NCBI GenBank assembly: GCA_014526335.1
Contig: JACTAT010000025.1
Location: forward strand, 912,670 to 976,669
DNA from: Chrysaora quinquecirrha
Lineage: Eukaryota > Cnidaria > Scyphozoa > Semaeostomeae > Pelagiidae
DNA: 64,000 nucleotides
Reading direction: 5' to 3'
In this document: piece by piece, positions 13,107-24,142 of the stretch
Numbering within the stretch: the stretch's first letter is position 1
How the letters are laid out: each line of letters starts with the position of its first letter
Position numbers and translations under genes: made by a program
The notes under the pieces: model-generated
What the model saw: only the letters and a program-made list of their open reading frames with translations
Told to the model about the DNA's origin: nothing
The model's database searches: none

Positions 13107-13471
13107 CTGATAACAATCTATAAATTTCAGCTTTATTTCCTTGCCTCTGTAAAGTAATGTATACAGAAGGTCTTCCATATATCAATGCGAATCAATTATA
13201 TGAAGAATCAATTATAAGAATTAGTTTCACCAATCTTAGTCCATTTACCATATTGCTTTGGTAAAACTTCAATATTGTAATGATGAATGCTCCCTTCCTT
13301 TATAAACGCTTCTTTCTATTAAACGCCGTTTTCAAAGGGAGGGCAATCAATCTACAAAATAGTTTATTTGCAAATAAGCGGCTCCCTCTTTTAAAAGCTC
13401 CACCAAATAAACGCCTCCCTTAAAAGGAGGGAATATTAATAAACGCCCTGGGCGCTTAATTGAAGCAGAAA

Positions 13472-13479
13472 GGTATATA
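13472..13479 (+). promoter_or_regulatory. Candidate TATA box of the secreted peptide gene
   Basis: GTATATAC lies about 90 bases before the start codon at 13562. A start of transcription about 30 bases downstream would leave a short 5' leader. Only the motif and its spacing support this. Confidence 0.35.
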
Positions 13480-13561
13480 CATGCTGCACGTGATTCATAT
13501 TCTCACAATCATAAACTGCTTGGTACTGCAGGGTTCGTTGATCTGAAAGCAAGCTTCCAAA

Positions 13562-16502
13562 ATGAAGATAATTTTGGTATTGGTGCTTCTGCTTGGGTTC
13601 ACGTTGGCATTTTGCAGTAAGCTGGCATTTTGTTTTTTTAATGGTCATGAATTTCCATTGCATCTTTTTATGAAGCAAATTTTTTAACCAAATTTGATGG
13701 CTAGTATCCTATGATATCTTGGTATCAGGGAACTTCTGATTGTATTTTAGATTCATAAAAAAATTTTCAACTTACTTAACTGGGCCAAACTGACAAACAT
13801 TTAACATTTTCTTGACAACAATTTTTTCGTTTGGCCATGTCGCAAACATTTGGTCGTCAAACATGTTTCGTTTGCAACAAGTAAAATGTGTTTCAACTTT
13901 TTGAGCTTTTTCAAAAACACGGCCCAGCCAATTCTCCTCGTGGATTACTGTAATGTTTTGTGAGGTGGCCAAACGTTGAAACATTGATTGACAAGCAAAT
14001 TTCAAATGTTTGACAAAAATGTTTGATCGTTTGTCCGAAACCTTCAATTGAAAAGACGCTGATCTCCCGTTTTCATCAAGATATCCATGCAAGTTCAAAA
14101 GAGCTAGTAAATTTCTTTCTGGTTTAAGATGCGGAGGAGGAAGAAAACAGAGGTGTGCGAGATTTCTTTGCTGGCCCTGAGGAGGAGGAGGCCATTGAAA
14201 GTCAAGGTACGTTTTTTCTCCAATTTCGTCCAATATAGAATTACTCTTTAACATGCAACTTGACTCGGAGCAAGCCGCTTCGAACATCTGAGATTCCAGT
14301 CAGCCCTTGGACGGTCGCTAGACTCTTAGCGAGATTTACATCACAACACGCAGTGTTGGTTAGATAAAAGCCAATTTTCAGCGCTTTTCCTTCTTAAACG
14401 TTTTAAAATTTATATCAGAACTCCTCAGTGAGCTCCGCCTCTTATATTGGGCCCTAAAGTCCAGGGTTTGACAAGCCCAGGGAGGGGGCTTATTAGAACG
14501 TTAACTAACAATATTTATAAGTTTGTTTTTCACATTAAAATTACATTTAAATGTAGTAAAAGATGTTCAGTTGTGCAAACCTTCAGCAAAAAAGAGCGGA
14601 AACATATTTGGTTCTTAGAGTATTTATACACGCTTTTTTTTATAAGGAACCTACTTGTAGAAGGCCCGAAAATTTAAAGAACTTATACCACTAGAGAGAA
14701 AATAACTAAGGAACTTTTCATTGTTGAATATTGTTATCACTGCAAAGAATCAAGAATTAGGGGCCGATTATATGAGAGTTTTCAGCCCGGGCTGGAATTT
14801 CAGCCCGGTTAAACGGGCTGCAAACTCAGCCCTCCTCTCCAGTCAATTCTCTGCAAAATTGATTTTGTGATTACATGAGATAATTTCAGCCCGGGCTGAA
14901 AACCCAGCCCGGGCTGGAATTCCAGCCCTCCTTCAGCTAGGCGGGCTAGGATTTCCAGCCCGCTTGAACGGGCTCAGATTTCTCATGTAATCGCAAATTT
15001 TTTCCAGTCCGGGCTAGGAACTCTCTTTGCGCAAGCCCAGTTTGACTGTGGTTTTAGTTTCGTGTCAAAACGTGTCAATTTTGGCGTCATTTGGCTTAGG
15101 TGTTCGATTTCAGCCCGGCTGGAAACGTTCATATAATCGCACGCCAATTCCAACCCGGCTAACCGAGCTGAAATTCTAGCCCGGGCTGAAAACTCTCATA
15201 TAATCAGCCCCTTAGAAAGCCGGTTCCATTCATTTGCAGTCGAAAATCACATAAATTGTACGTTAAGCATGTATCAAATGTTTCCATGAGTAGTCTCGAG
15301 CTTTGCTCACATGCAAGTGTCTCTCTTTTATTGTTAAGACCACTGTATGTGCAGTTAAAATTAAGGAACTATTAAGGAACTTTTTGAACTACGATTGCCT
15401 CAAAAGAGGTCCAAAAATAAGGAACTTTAAGAACTAGGCCTTTAGGTAGGTTCCTTATAAAAAAAAGCGTGTAAACGTAAACGTCATAAACAGACCGAAA
15501 GGTACTATAAGGGGGAATCAATACCCGGATGCAGTTCCAATTGCACCAATCAGAAAAATGAAGCTGAATTGGTATTGTGTTTTGAACACCAATCACTTTG
15601 TACCGATGTCTTATTAGGACGTAGGCCGGGGGGGGGGGTACTTCCATTGTTCGTTATACTAGACGTGCCGCCCAAATGGGTAACGTTTTCAGCGCCAATT
15701 TCCCTACATATGGGTTGATTTTTCGTTAAGAATCTCTACACATGGGTAGTAAAATATATACAAAATTTTTAACATGCATTGCTTTGAAACACCTGATAAA
15801 AAGTGCGTTTTTTTTTTTAGCGCAAATGCCTTTTCACCGCATTTAGAGTTGCCTCAGGCGTTAAATTGGGTTCAAACATTTGAGATATTGGCACAAATGG
15901 GTAAAAAATTTCGTTGTTTTTCTATACATGGGTACCACGAGTAACAAAATTTATCGGTAGATATGGGTGGGTTTGGAAAAACTGGACGGCACGTCTAGTC
16001 ATTTGAACAATGAAGTACCCCCCCCCCGGGGACGTAGGAAGCTGAAAATAGGAGAAAGGGACTAGAAAAAAGGGACCAGGCAATAGGAAATGGGGACTAG
16101 GAAACTACAAGTATATCGTATAGCTTTTTGGACGTTCGTATTTCTGTTACATTTAGTACCAATATGTCAATATAGCACTAAAATTACATAAATAAAACAA
16201 ATACATAAGACAGCAGGAACAGTTCTGGATTAAGTATGAAGTTCTGATCAATTGACGAGTTCAAGTGAGAATACGAACTCTCTCTGTCTACACAGAACCG
16301 GCTTTTTGGTTTTGATGTGGAAAGATTCCATACCCCTTTTAACAATTATTCAAAACTTATTCTAATTTTTTCAATTAAACAAAATATTTGTTTCCCAACA
16401 GATCCTGGCCTTACGTTTTGCTTCCAGAGCAGCCTGTGCTCTGAATGTCGTCGTCGATGTGTATCTTCGAGCAGGAGAAGACGATGGGTTTGGAAAAAAT
16501 GA
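13562..16502 (+). CDS. Secreted cationic cysteine-rich peptide precursor (candidate host-defence peptide)
   Basis: Three exons, 13562-13616, 14129-14206 and 16402-16502, join in phase into a 77-residue precursor. Exon 1 encodes a textbook signal peptide (MKIILVLVLLLGFTLAF, then Cys18). Exon 2 encodes an acidic spacer with two EEEE runs, about -8 net charge. Exon 3 encodes a cationic tail of about +7 with CX5CX2CX3C spacing, a CRRRC motif, then an arginine run and WVWKK before the stop. Splice sites are strong (GTAAGC, GTACGT, TTTAAG and CCAACAG ends), and AATAAA follows the stop by about 65 bases. The signal, acidic propeptide and cationic disulfide domain order is the known layout of antimicrobial-peptide precursors, including cnidarian ones. 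I do not recognise this cysteine spacing. It could instead be a neuropeptide-like or venom-type peptide; function is inferred from architecture only. The introns are packed with transposons. Confidence 0.75.
13780..14046. mobile_element. GGCC-CAAACGATCAAACATT inverted-repeat element, copy 2
   Basis: A diverged copy inside intron 1 of the secreted peptide gene. It runs from CTGGGCCAAACTGACAAACATTT to GTTTGATCGTTTGTCCGAAACC, with the family's internal TTTGGCCATGTCGCAAACATTTG segment. Confidence 0.6.
14627..15472. mobile_element. TATAAG-type element, AAGGAAC subtype, interrupted by a nested element
   Basis: The left end reads ACACGCTTTTTTTTATAAGG and the right end CCTTATAAAAAAAAGCGTGT. AAGGAAC repeats next to both termini and inside. 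A second element (14757-15213) has inserted into it. It lies in intron 2 of the secreted peptide gene. Confidence 0.75.
14757..15213. mobile_element. AGCCCGGGCTG-rich inverted-repeat element, nested
   Basis: The ends are AGGGGCCGATTATATGAGAG and its inverted form CTCTCATATAATCAGCCCCT. The interior is many copies of CAGCCCGGGCTG-like palindromes and CTCATGTAATCGCA words. A related shorter copy lies at about 54640-54935. Confidence 0.75.
15624..16032. mobile_element. Inverted-repeat element with G-run ends
   Basis: The left end is CCGGGGGGGGGGTACTTC followed by ATTGTTC and CTAGACGTGCCGCCC. The right end is its inverted copy, closing GAAGTACCCCCCCCCCGGGG. It is about 400 bp with no coding frame, in intron 2 of the secreted peptide gene. 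Confidence 0.75.
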
Positions 16503-16567
16503 TCGAGATCATTCAACAAGGAAGAACTTTGATTACAACCTACATGATTTTTCTGTATTTCTTCTTT

Positions 16568-16573
16568 AATAAA
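16568..16573 (+). terminator. Poly(A) signal of the secreted peptide gene
   Basis: AATAAA lies about 65 bases after the stop codon at 16500-16502, a normal distance for an animal gene with a short 3' UTR. Confidence 0.6.
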
Positions 16574-16629
16574 CAGTTGTATCAATATGATGATTAGGTG
16601 ATTGAAACTATTTTCTGTTTTTATTTTCT

Positions 16630-16912
16630 GGTACCGTAAAGGTCTGGCTAAACTAGGAGATGTCGCGCACGACATTGTCGGCAGCGACATGTCCCTCGAC
16701 GTTTCCCAGTTTAGCCATCTCAGAAACTTTGCTGCGCGCGATAAAATTTGTAGCGAGAGACACGCAATTGTTCCTGTGAGACAACAGAAACATTTCTTAT
16801 CTCCACGACTCGGGGGACTTGTTACTCTCTAGTCACTCCTATATTTGGGAGACACACCGAATACAATGTCGCGCGCTACATGTCTCCTAGTTTAGCAACA
16901 GCTAAATTCTTC
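16630..16912. mobile_element. GGCTAAACTAGGAGA/GTCGCGCGCGACA inverted-repeat element, copy 1
   Basis: The left end is GTCTGGCTAAACTAGGAGAT with GTCGCGCACGACATTG. The right end is the inverted form, ATGTCTCCTAGTTTAGC. Two related copies lie at 37445-37710 and 56508-56777. Confidence 0.75.
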
Positions 16913-17289
16913 GATTAAGTGCAGGGTTAAAGTTGCACTAGTTCAACTTCAATGTTTTTTCTCGTAATTCGCAGTTTTTCCAAAAGTTGAGGCTGTTTCA
17001 GTAGAACGACTTGTTTCTTAAAAAAATGTTGCTATAGGTTTTACCTCGAAACATTAAAAATAAAGGATTGGCCCTTGGCATCTATAAGATTACCGTTGGG
17101 TGTATAGTAAGGTAGGCAGCGCGACACAGTCCAGACACATGACGCAGCTAGATATCAACTGGGATGAAGCTAAGATTTTTACGTGAGCACGGTACAGAAT
17201 GCAATGGAAGGAGGGTTTGCCAAGTTAGCTGACACTGCAAGGAGTAGAAGTAGAAGTTAAACAATAAGGGTAACAACAAACCGAGAAAG

Positions 17290-18052
17290 AAGAGGACGAT
17301 GAAAAATTAGAGATAAATAAGAAAAGAAGAAGAAGAAGAAATAGAAATGCAAAGAAGAAATAGAAGAAGAAGAAGAAGAAGAAGAAGAAGAAGAAAGAGG
17401 AAAAGGAGAAGAAAGAGGAAGAAGAATAAGATGAAAGAGGAAGAAGAAGAAGAAAGAAGAAAAGAGAGAGGAAAAGAAGAAGAAAAGGAAGAAGAATAAG
17501 ATGAAAGAGGAAGAAGAAGAAGAAAGAAGAAGAAGAGAGAGGAAAAGAAGAAAGAGGAGGAAGAAGAAGATGAAAGAGGAAGAAGAAGAAGAAGATGAAA
17601 GAGGAAGAAGAAGAAAATGAGGTGAAGAAGAAGAAGAAAGCAAAAGAAGGAGGAGGAGAAAGAAGAAGAAATTGAAGAAGAAAAAGCAGAATAAGAAAGA
17701 GGAAGAAGAAAAGAAAGAGGAGGAAGAAGAAGAAATAGGAAGAAGAAGAAGAAAGAAGAAGAAGAAGAAGAAGAAAGCGGAAGAAGAAGAAAGAGGAAGA
17801 AGAAAATGAAAGAAGAGGAAGAAGAAGAAATAGGAAGAAGAACAAGAAAGAGGAAGAAGAACAAGAAAGCAGAAGAAGGGGGAGGAGGAGAAGAAGAAAG
17901 AAGAAGAAAAAAGAGGAAGAAAAAGAAGAAGAAGAAATAGAAGAAGAAAAGGAGGAACAACAAGAAGACGACGACGATGAAATAGAAAAAAAGAAGTAAA
18001 ACGAGACAAGAAGAGGAAGAAATAGAAGAAAAAGAAGAAGAAGAGGCTTCTG
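17290..18052. repeat. Long polypurine GAA/GGA tract
   Basis: About 760 bp on the + strand are almost entirely A and G, mostly AAG and AGG triplets, with rare T or C. The F/L/S-rich open frames on the opposite strand are products of this composition. Such mirror-like purine tracts can form triplex DNA. Confidence 0.95.
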
Positions 18053-18956
18053 CTTTTTGTCACAAAAGCTATCCGGGCGAATGTTTTTCGCCTAGTGTAG
18101 ATCCAGCTTTAAACTGTTAGGAAACTATCAATAAAATACTCTAATTCTGGAAAAGCTAAAAACTTTGCTGCACTGACTCTGTTGGTAAAATGAAAGGCAC
18201 TGAATATAAATATTTCGCAACTGGCTATTTACTCTTCTAAAAATGCTTTCATTCGCTTCCGAGATCTTTCAAGTAGCTTGTTTTCGAAAAATACAAACCC
18301 TAACACAACCAGAAGTCTTTCTCACATTCTATTTGATCTTTCTGAATCTTTTTAAATATTATCCTTTAGTTTAACGTTCAATATTTACTGTCAGAAACCT
18401 TGCACTGTTAAAAATTCTATTGATACATTTTCAGAAAGCAAACGAACTATTTTAGTGCTTCTTTATGATTGGAGGAAAGACAAGAAGGTTGAAATTCCAA
18501 TATTTCGCTGTTTGCTCTGCTGAAAACAGACTTACGCCAGATTTCGTTTACTTGTTCAGTTAGCTTTCTAGATTAACTGTAGCAATCGATTTTGGCTTGT
18601 TGTTTAAATTAAGGCTTATTCCATGGCAAATCTCGGAAGTGCTTTCAAAATACGCTAATGTCGATAAAACTCTAGATCTGGATAACAGAGAGAAAGTTAA
18701 TTTTCATTCATGGAGTCATTGTTACAACTTTGACATCTGTCGATCAAGCGACGTTGGCTTTATCACGTGTTCACGAATACTGAACGTTGATTCGCTGTTC
18801 AAACAAATGATGGAGTAGGTTTTATCACGTGGTTGAAACGCAAACAGACGAATAGCTGAACGAGTCGGAGTATCCAAATACTAAATTCTCCTACTGTATT
18901 CTAGATGAAGGGTTCAAAACTTCGATTTGCGAGTGAATGGATATTTTGATGATAAA
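18053..18956. other. Upstream region of the channel gene
   Basis: No gene recognised. An AG acceptor-like site just before 18905 is preceded by a pyrimidine-rich stretch. The channel frame has a TGA at 18906-18908, so this site could only join an untranslated 5' exon. An open frame at 18597-18818 shows no recognisable domain. Confidence 0.35.
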
Positions 18957-21900
18957 ATGAAACCTGGAAAGGACCAGAATTTATCAACGACGTGGGACGG
19001 GTTCGCGAATGCGTCTTCCGTCCATGGTTTACGGTACACATCTCCGGATTTCAACAAAGTGCGCCGGATCGCTTGGGGAATCCTAATAGCAACCGGACTT
19101 ATGATTCTAATTGTAATGACTATCCAAGCTGTCCTTGAGTATTATCGTTACGAAGTTAATACCGTCGTGACAATGGTGTCCGATAACGAAGTAGAATTTC
19201 CGGCCATAACTATATGTAACATGAACACTATGCAAAAGGAGAAGTTCACAAAAATGGGAAAAGACCCGAAGTATAAACAACTACTGCAACTGGCGAGGAT
19301 TTTAGCAATGGCGGATATCTCAAAGGCTAGCAGCAATATGTCGTTTCCTGAATTCAGTGGAAAAGATATTCAGGAGATATACAGAGTATTTGGACACACT
19401 ATGGACAAATTTGAAGACGGTGGAATGCTACTGAATTGTACGTACAGGGATAATGTATGCGACAAAAGCTTCTTTCTACCTGTGCTTAATCAGCTAGGCC
19501 AGTGTTACACGTTTAACTCCGGTAAACACTACAAATACCACAATCAAAGTGTCGATGTATTGAAGGCAACGCAACCAGGCAGTACTTTTGGTTTGAAACT
19601 GCGCATGACCGTACAAGCAAGTGATTACCTATTGCTGCCTACGCAGGGGTTTTCAACCGGATGGAAAATGTATGTGCATGATCAGCGAGACCTTCCTTTG
19701 GCCGATATTTATGGGTTTTCGTTATCGCCTGGGACCCACACTCTGGTCGGACTGAAAATGACAAAAGTAAGTTTCGCACAATAGAAAAAAGATTCGCTTA
19801 CAGAGTTGTAGCAAAAATGATATCGTTCTTCTAATCTCATTTTTGTCTTTCCACGAAAAACCCTGAAACTCCTCAAAAAAACCTCTCAATTTCTTACTTA
19901 GGAGTTTTCTCTCTATACCCCGTTCAATATAGCCTAGCTTTCTAATACAACCTTTGAGACCAAAAAAGCTTCAGGAAAACCTTTCAAGGGGCTTTCGAGT
20001 AAGTTCAAAGATTTTTCCAATTTTCTTCACAATCCTGAAATGTTCTACAACTCAAAGAATTGACAGTTCTCTCTCTCTTTCTCTCTCTCTCTCTATTCCT
20101 GTGGAACATTGTCTATCTTCTGGAAACATCGCGACCCGTTACCTGGTTCGAAAGCACTCTCCATATATAGGATATGAAAGATAAAGGATATGGAATATCC
20201 TCATAAATCTATTCCTGTAAAACGTTTCCTGTACCTCTTTCGAGGTTTCCCCTCTATCTGCTTTCAAAGCTTTTATGATTCTGCGATATTTCGATTCAAA
20301 TCCAAGTTCATTGCCATCTTTCCAGATCGTGAATCTCGAGCCACCTTATACGACCGCCTGTAGAAAGGAGCCACTTATCACCGGTCAGCGATACTCCCGG
20401 AACGCATGTCTCCGGATCTGCCAAGAAAGATATGTTGAAAAAATGTGCGGATGTCAAATGCCTATTAATTTCCTGAGAGGTAAGTGAAGCAGACTGATTT
20501 GTATATACTGTATATTTTGATGACATCTAGCAATGTAGGGGATGTGGAAGAGAGCAGTCCATCCAATCTGAATACGTTATGAACAATGGTAAAAAGTACC
20601 CAATGAAACAAAGATACAAATGAATAGGGGAATATGGTATAGTAGAAAAGAAATATGCTAATGAATACGGTATTAAATGAAGACGCTGGAAATACGGTAT
20701 GAATAGAAGATGCCAAATGAAGATGCTAATGAATGAGGTATGAGTTGAAGATGCTAATCAATATGGTATGAAATGAAGATGCTTATGAATGGGGTATGAA
20801 TTATCAATATGGTATGAATCAACAAATATGCTAATGAGTATGGTATGAAATGAAGATGCTAATGAATATGGTATGAAATGAAGATGCTAATGAATATGGT
20901 ATGAAATGAAGATACTAATCGATAAGTAATGAAATGAAGATGCTAATGAATGGGGTATCAAATGAAGATGCAAATGAAAGCGGTATGAAATGAAGATGTT
21001 AATGAATACAGCATGAAATGAAGATGCTAATGAATACAGCATGGAATGAAGATACTAATGAACAAGTTATGAAATGAAGATGCCATTGAATGTGGTATCA
21101 AATGAAGATGCAAATGAATGCCGCATGAAATGAAGATGCTAATGACTTTTGTATAAAATGAAGATGTTGGTGAATATACTGTAATAAATGATAGGTAAAA
21201 GATTCAAGTAAAAACTATTTTTTTTGTAGGAAAAGACTCCGATCTTTGCAATTTGGAAAAATCCATCAAATGTGCTTTACCAGCTATGAGTAAGTGAATT
21301 CCAAAAGACTTTTAAATTCGAAAGAAAGCGCCTTAGGTCATGGCCTTGAACTGATCAGACATTTTTCGTCAAACATCTGAAATTTGATTGTCAAAGAGAA
21401 TGTTTTACCGTTTGGTCACGTCGCAAAACAAGTTAAAACAAGTTTGCTAGTGACGAGCAGAAAATATCATTGTAGTTTTCAAAATCATCACTCAGCATTT
21501 TTCAAGCAATGTTTTGGGACGACACCAACCAGTCAAACATTGTTTGCAAAGTAAACCTCCAATGTTTGACCAACAATGTTTGATCGTTTGTCCACGGCCT
21601 AAGCATTTGTCAAGCAATGGTATGTGACGTAGCCAAACGGTCAAACGTTGCTTGTAAAGCGAATTTGAAATGTTCAACCAACAATGTTTGATCGTTTGGC
21701 CACGGCCTAAGCATTTGTTAAGCAATGTTTTGTGATGTGGCCAAACGGTCAAACATTGTTTGTAAAGCAAATCTCAAATGTTTGATCGTTTGGCCAAGGC
21801 CTTAGAAATAAGTCTACTACGAAACCTTTCCCAGATGCCTCGTATTTTACTCCTATTTATTTCAGATAAATTCAAGCAACGTGGCAACTGCTTGTGCCCT

Positions 21901-22414
21901 GAGCCTTGCGAATCAATAGAATACTTGCAACATTTGAGTTACGCGTATTTCCCATCGGATGCGTACGCAGAAGAGGTCGCGAAACATTTGGTCAGCAGTA
22001 AATTCGCGACATCTGTTAATTCAGCCAAGGAATACATGAGGTACTTCGAAATTTTGTGCGTTTAAATGCTCGTGCTCTCCCTCAAGATATAGACTTTCTT
22101 TTGGCCTGAGAAATCAATACTCCTATTTGCAAATAGCTTCACTCTATGAAAAGCCCGAAAAAGTCAGAGATAGGGCCTTCCATTGCGACTGGCATATTCT
22201 GAATAGGCCCACTCATCTTCAAATAGAAGCCCGATTTTAATATTCAGTCACCAAGACAGACTCGAGCAAGAGTCAATATAGAGCCAAGCAACCAAGCAAG
22301 CATCCACAACAACGCCTTTTGGAAAAAACTCTCTCGTAAAAGTAAATCTAGCACAGACTATTGATTGCGTTGAAGGAATTTTATTATTGTTATTACGATG
22401 GTGATGATGATGAA

Positions 22415-22454
<40 letters not shown>

Positions 22455-23421
22455 ATGATGATGATGATGATGAATGTGATGATGATGAACTTTTCAAGCA
22501 GACTAAGCAGAGCAACTATCTAGTTTTCAATTCTGTCAAACACCAAATGATTGAAAGCAAACGCAAACAATTTTCCAACATTTTCGTTAAAATCAAAATT
22601 CAAAAAATAACAGCAATAATCATAATCATAATTTGTTTTGCAGGAAGAATATTATCGAGCTCGATATATTCTTTGAACAGATGAATCATTTAGTTGTGAA
22701 GCAGACGCCAGCAAAGACGCTATATAATATCTACAGTAAGTTTAAATTGATATTGACTAGTCAGAATTAATGTGAGATTCATTTAAAATCGCTAGAAGAG
22801 CGACAGGTAGACCAAGATACAGCCATACAGCCCATGGCTAGGACGGACAAGATCTGGCTAGAAAGCAGCAGAAAAGGTTAGAGCTCACAATAGGGTTAAA
22901 GCTTGGGCTAAAGATCGGGGTTTAAGGCCAAGTTGCAAAAAGAGCTAGGGAAGTAATACAATAAATAGCTTCATTCTTATTTGCTTAAAAGCAGCTCAGT
23001 TCTGGTTAGAAAAGGCATTCTGGCTACCAAAAGACTCTGTCTGCACCCCGAGGAACAGACTGCCTCTGGACGGCACTAGTTTTAGGTAACTCTATGGTTA
23101 GGTTTGAATGGCGGGTTGGCGTTTTCCAGGCAAAGTTTGTTCCCATTGACCAGCGCCCAAGAATTTTATAAGATTAGCTTGGATTTAACATGAGAATGAA
23201 TGCCACGAATAGTGATTCTGACGTCATCCATCTTTGTTTATACTTCAGGTCAACTTGGAGGTCTGCTTGGAGCTTCTCTTGGTGCCAGCTTTTTAACTTT
23301 CATTGAGATCTGTGATTTTATATACGTAAAACTCGCAGCAAGGTATGAAGAAAGAAGAGCAAGACTTATAAAGGTCAAAGCCTTTGTGGAGCAAGAGTTC
23401 GGAATGAAGGAATCGGCCTAG
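18957..23421 (+). CDS. DEG/ENaC (ASIC/HyNaC-like) sodium channel subunit
   Basis: Trimeric plasma-membrane cation channel subunit of the amiloride-sensitive family. Exons 18957-19766, 20326-20479, 21230-21289, 21866-22040, 22644-22735 and 23249-23421 join in phase to 487 residues, a usual length. ATG 18957 is the first ATG in frame; the TTG ten codons earlier is not a credible start and a TGA lies just upstream. Seen in order: the His-Gly gating motif (residues 23-24), TM1 (about 36-60), FPAITICN after TM1, a cysteine-rich ectodomain including CLCPEPC, and a C-terminal TM2 beginning QLGG. The filter region reads LGASLGAS, with the Gly-Ala-Ser motif twice, where relatives have it once. The C-terminal tail is short and basic. 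AATAAA follows at 23656. Whether the ligand is a peptide, protons or something else cannot be read from sequence. Confidence 0.93.
20540..21180. repeat. 28-bp minisatellite in channel intron 2
   Basis: Roughly twenty diverged copies of a 28-bp unit containing GAAGATGCTAATGAAT and GGTATGAAAT, filling most of the intron between exons 20326-20479 and 21230-21289. Confidence 0.9.
21335..21808. mobile_element. GGCC-CAAACGATCAAACATT element with right half in triplicate, copy 3
   Basis: A copy of the family in channel intron 3. Its right-hand part (ending GTTTGATCGTTTG-CC-CGGCCTAAG) occurs three times in tandem, about 110 bp each, ending near 21602, 21712 and 21806. The coding exon 4 begins only 58 bases further. 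Confidence 0.7.
22398..22489. repeat. GAT microsatellite in channel intron 4
   Basis: About 90 bp of GAT units between exons 21866-22040 and 22644-22735; the D-rich open frame over it is not a gene. Confidence 0.9.
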
Positions 23422-24117
23422 GCAAGGAAAAAATTTATATATATTTGCCTTTGGCATATCATGTTGAAAGCACAAATATATTTAACCCCCCAAAATGTGC
23501 ACTTTTTCATGCCATTCATCCCGGGGGTGTGATTCCGAAATTTGAAATCGGTGTAACAATGTAAACAAGCACAGATGGTGATTAGTATAGTAAGAATCTT
23601 GATTTTCAATCCACCGATATTTTTTTCGATCATAAATCTTTAGATGTAAATCATCAATAAATAAACCTGAATTAGAAGAATCACAAAATGAAACTATATT
23701 TACGTTATTCTGTGTTTCTTTATCTTTGGTTTTCTTTTATTTCATTCGCTTTTATCTTCAATTGCTAACAGATGGCCTGCAACATAAAATCAGATTTTCA
23801 TGAGCTCAATGCTAAAGCCCCGGCCATGCTTAGCCAAAATTTCACCCAACATTGGCCAACATTCACGTTGGGCCGAATGGTCCACTTTATTGGGTGAGCC
23901 AACATCATGTTGGAAGATGTTGGCTGAATTTAGATCTGGGTCAAAATTTACCCAACAGTTCAGAGTGTTTGCTTCGTTTGGTCACCGATGCAGACAAATG
24001 TTGGCTGTTGGCTACACACACTCATATTAGAGACCAAAATATTGTGAATAAGAGGAGGGCAGAGCAATTTCTTCAACGACAGAGCAGCATATTCAAAATA
24101 AATAGATGGCTAGGCCA
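23422..24117. other. 3' flank shared by convergent channel and eIF3g genes
   Basis: Holds the channel 3' UTR with overlapping AATAAA signals at 23656-23665. Around 23830-23965 lies a small repeat-like stretch with CCAACAT/ATGTTGG words in both orientations. No further gene was seen. Confidence 0.45.
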
Positions 24118-24123
24118 TTTATT
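24118..24123 (-). terminator. Poly(A) signal of eIF3g
   Basis: AATAAA on the minus strand, 20 bases beyond the eIF3g stop codon at 24143-24145. Confidence 0.55.
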
Positions 24124-24142
24124 AAAGAAAGAAAACGATGAC

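Noticed and set aside
17225..18063. Three overlapping F/L/S-rich frames of 206-268 codons on the minus strand
   Set aside because: They read the pyrimidine side of the polypurine tract and are pure composition artefacts.
18597..18818. 73-codon open frame upstream of the channel
   Set aside because: No ATG at its start, no domain, and no sensible splice link to the channel.
18927..18956. Longer N-terminus for the channel
   Set aside because: It would need a TTG start; the first ATG in frame is at 18957 and an in-frame stop lies just upstream.
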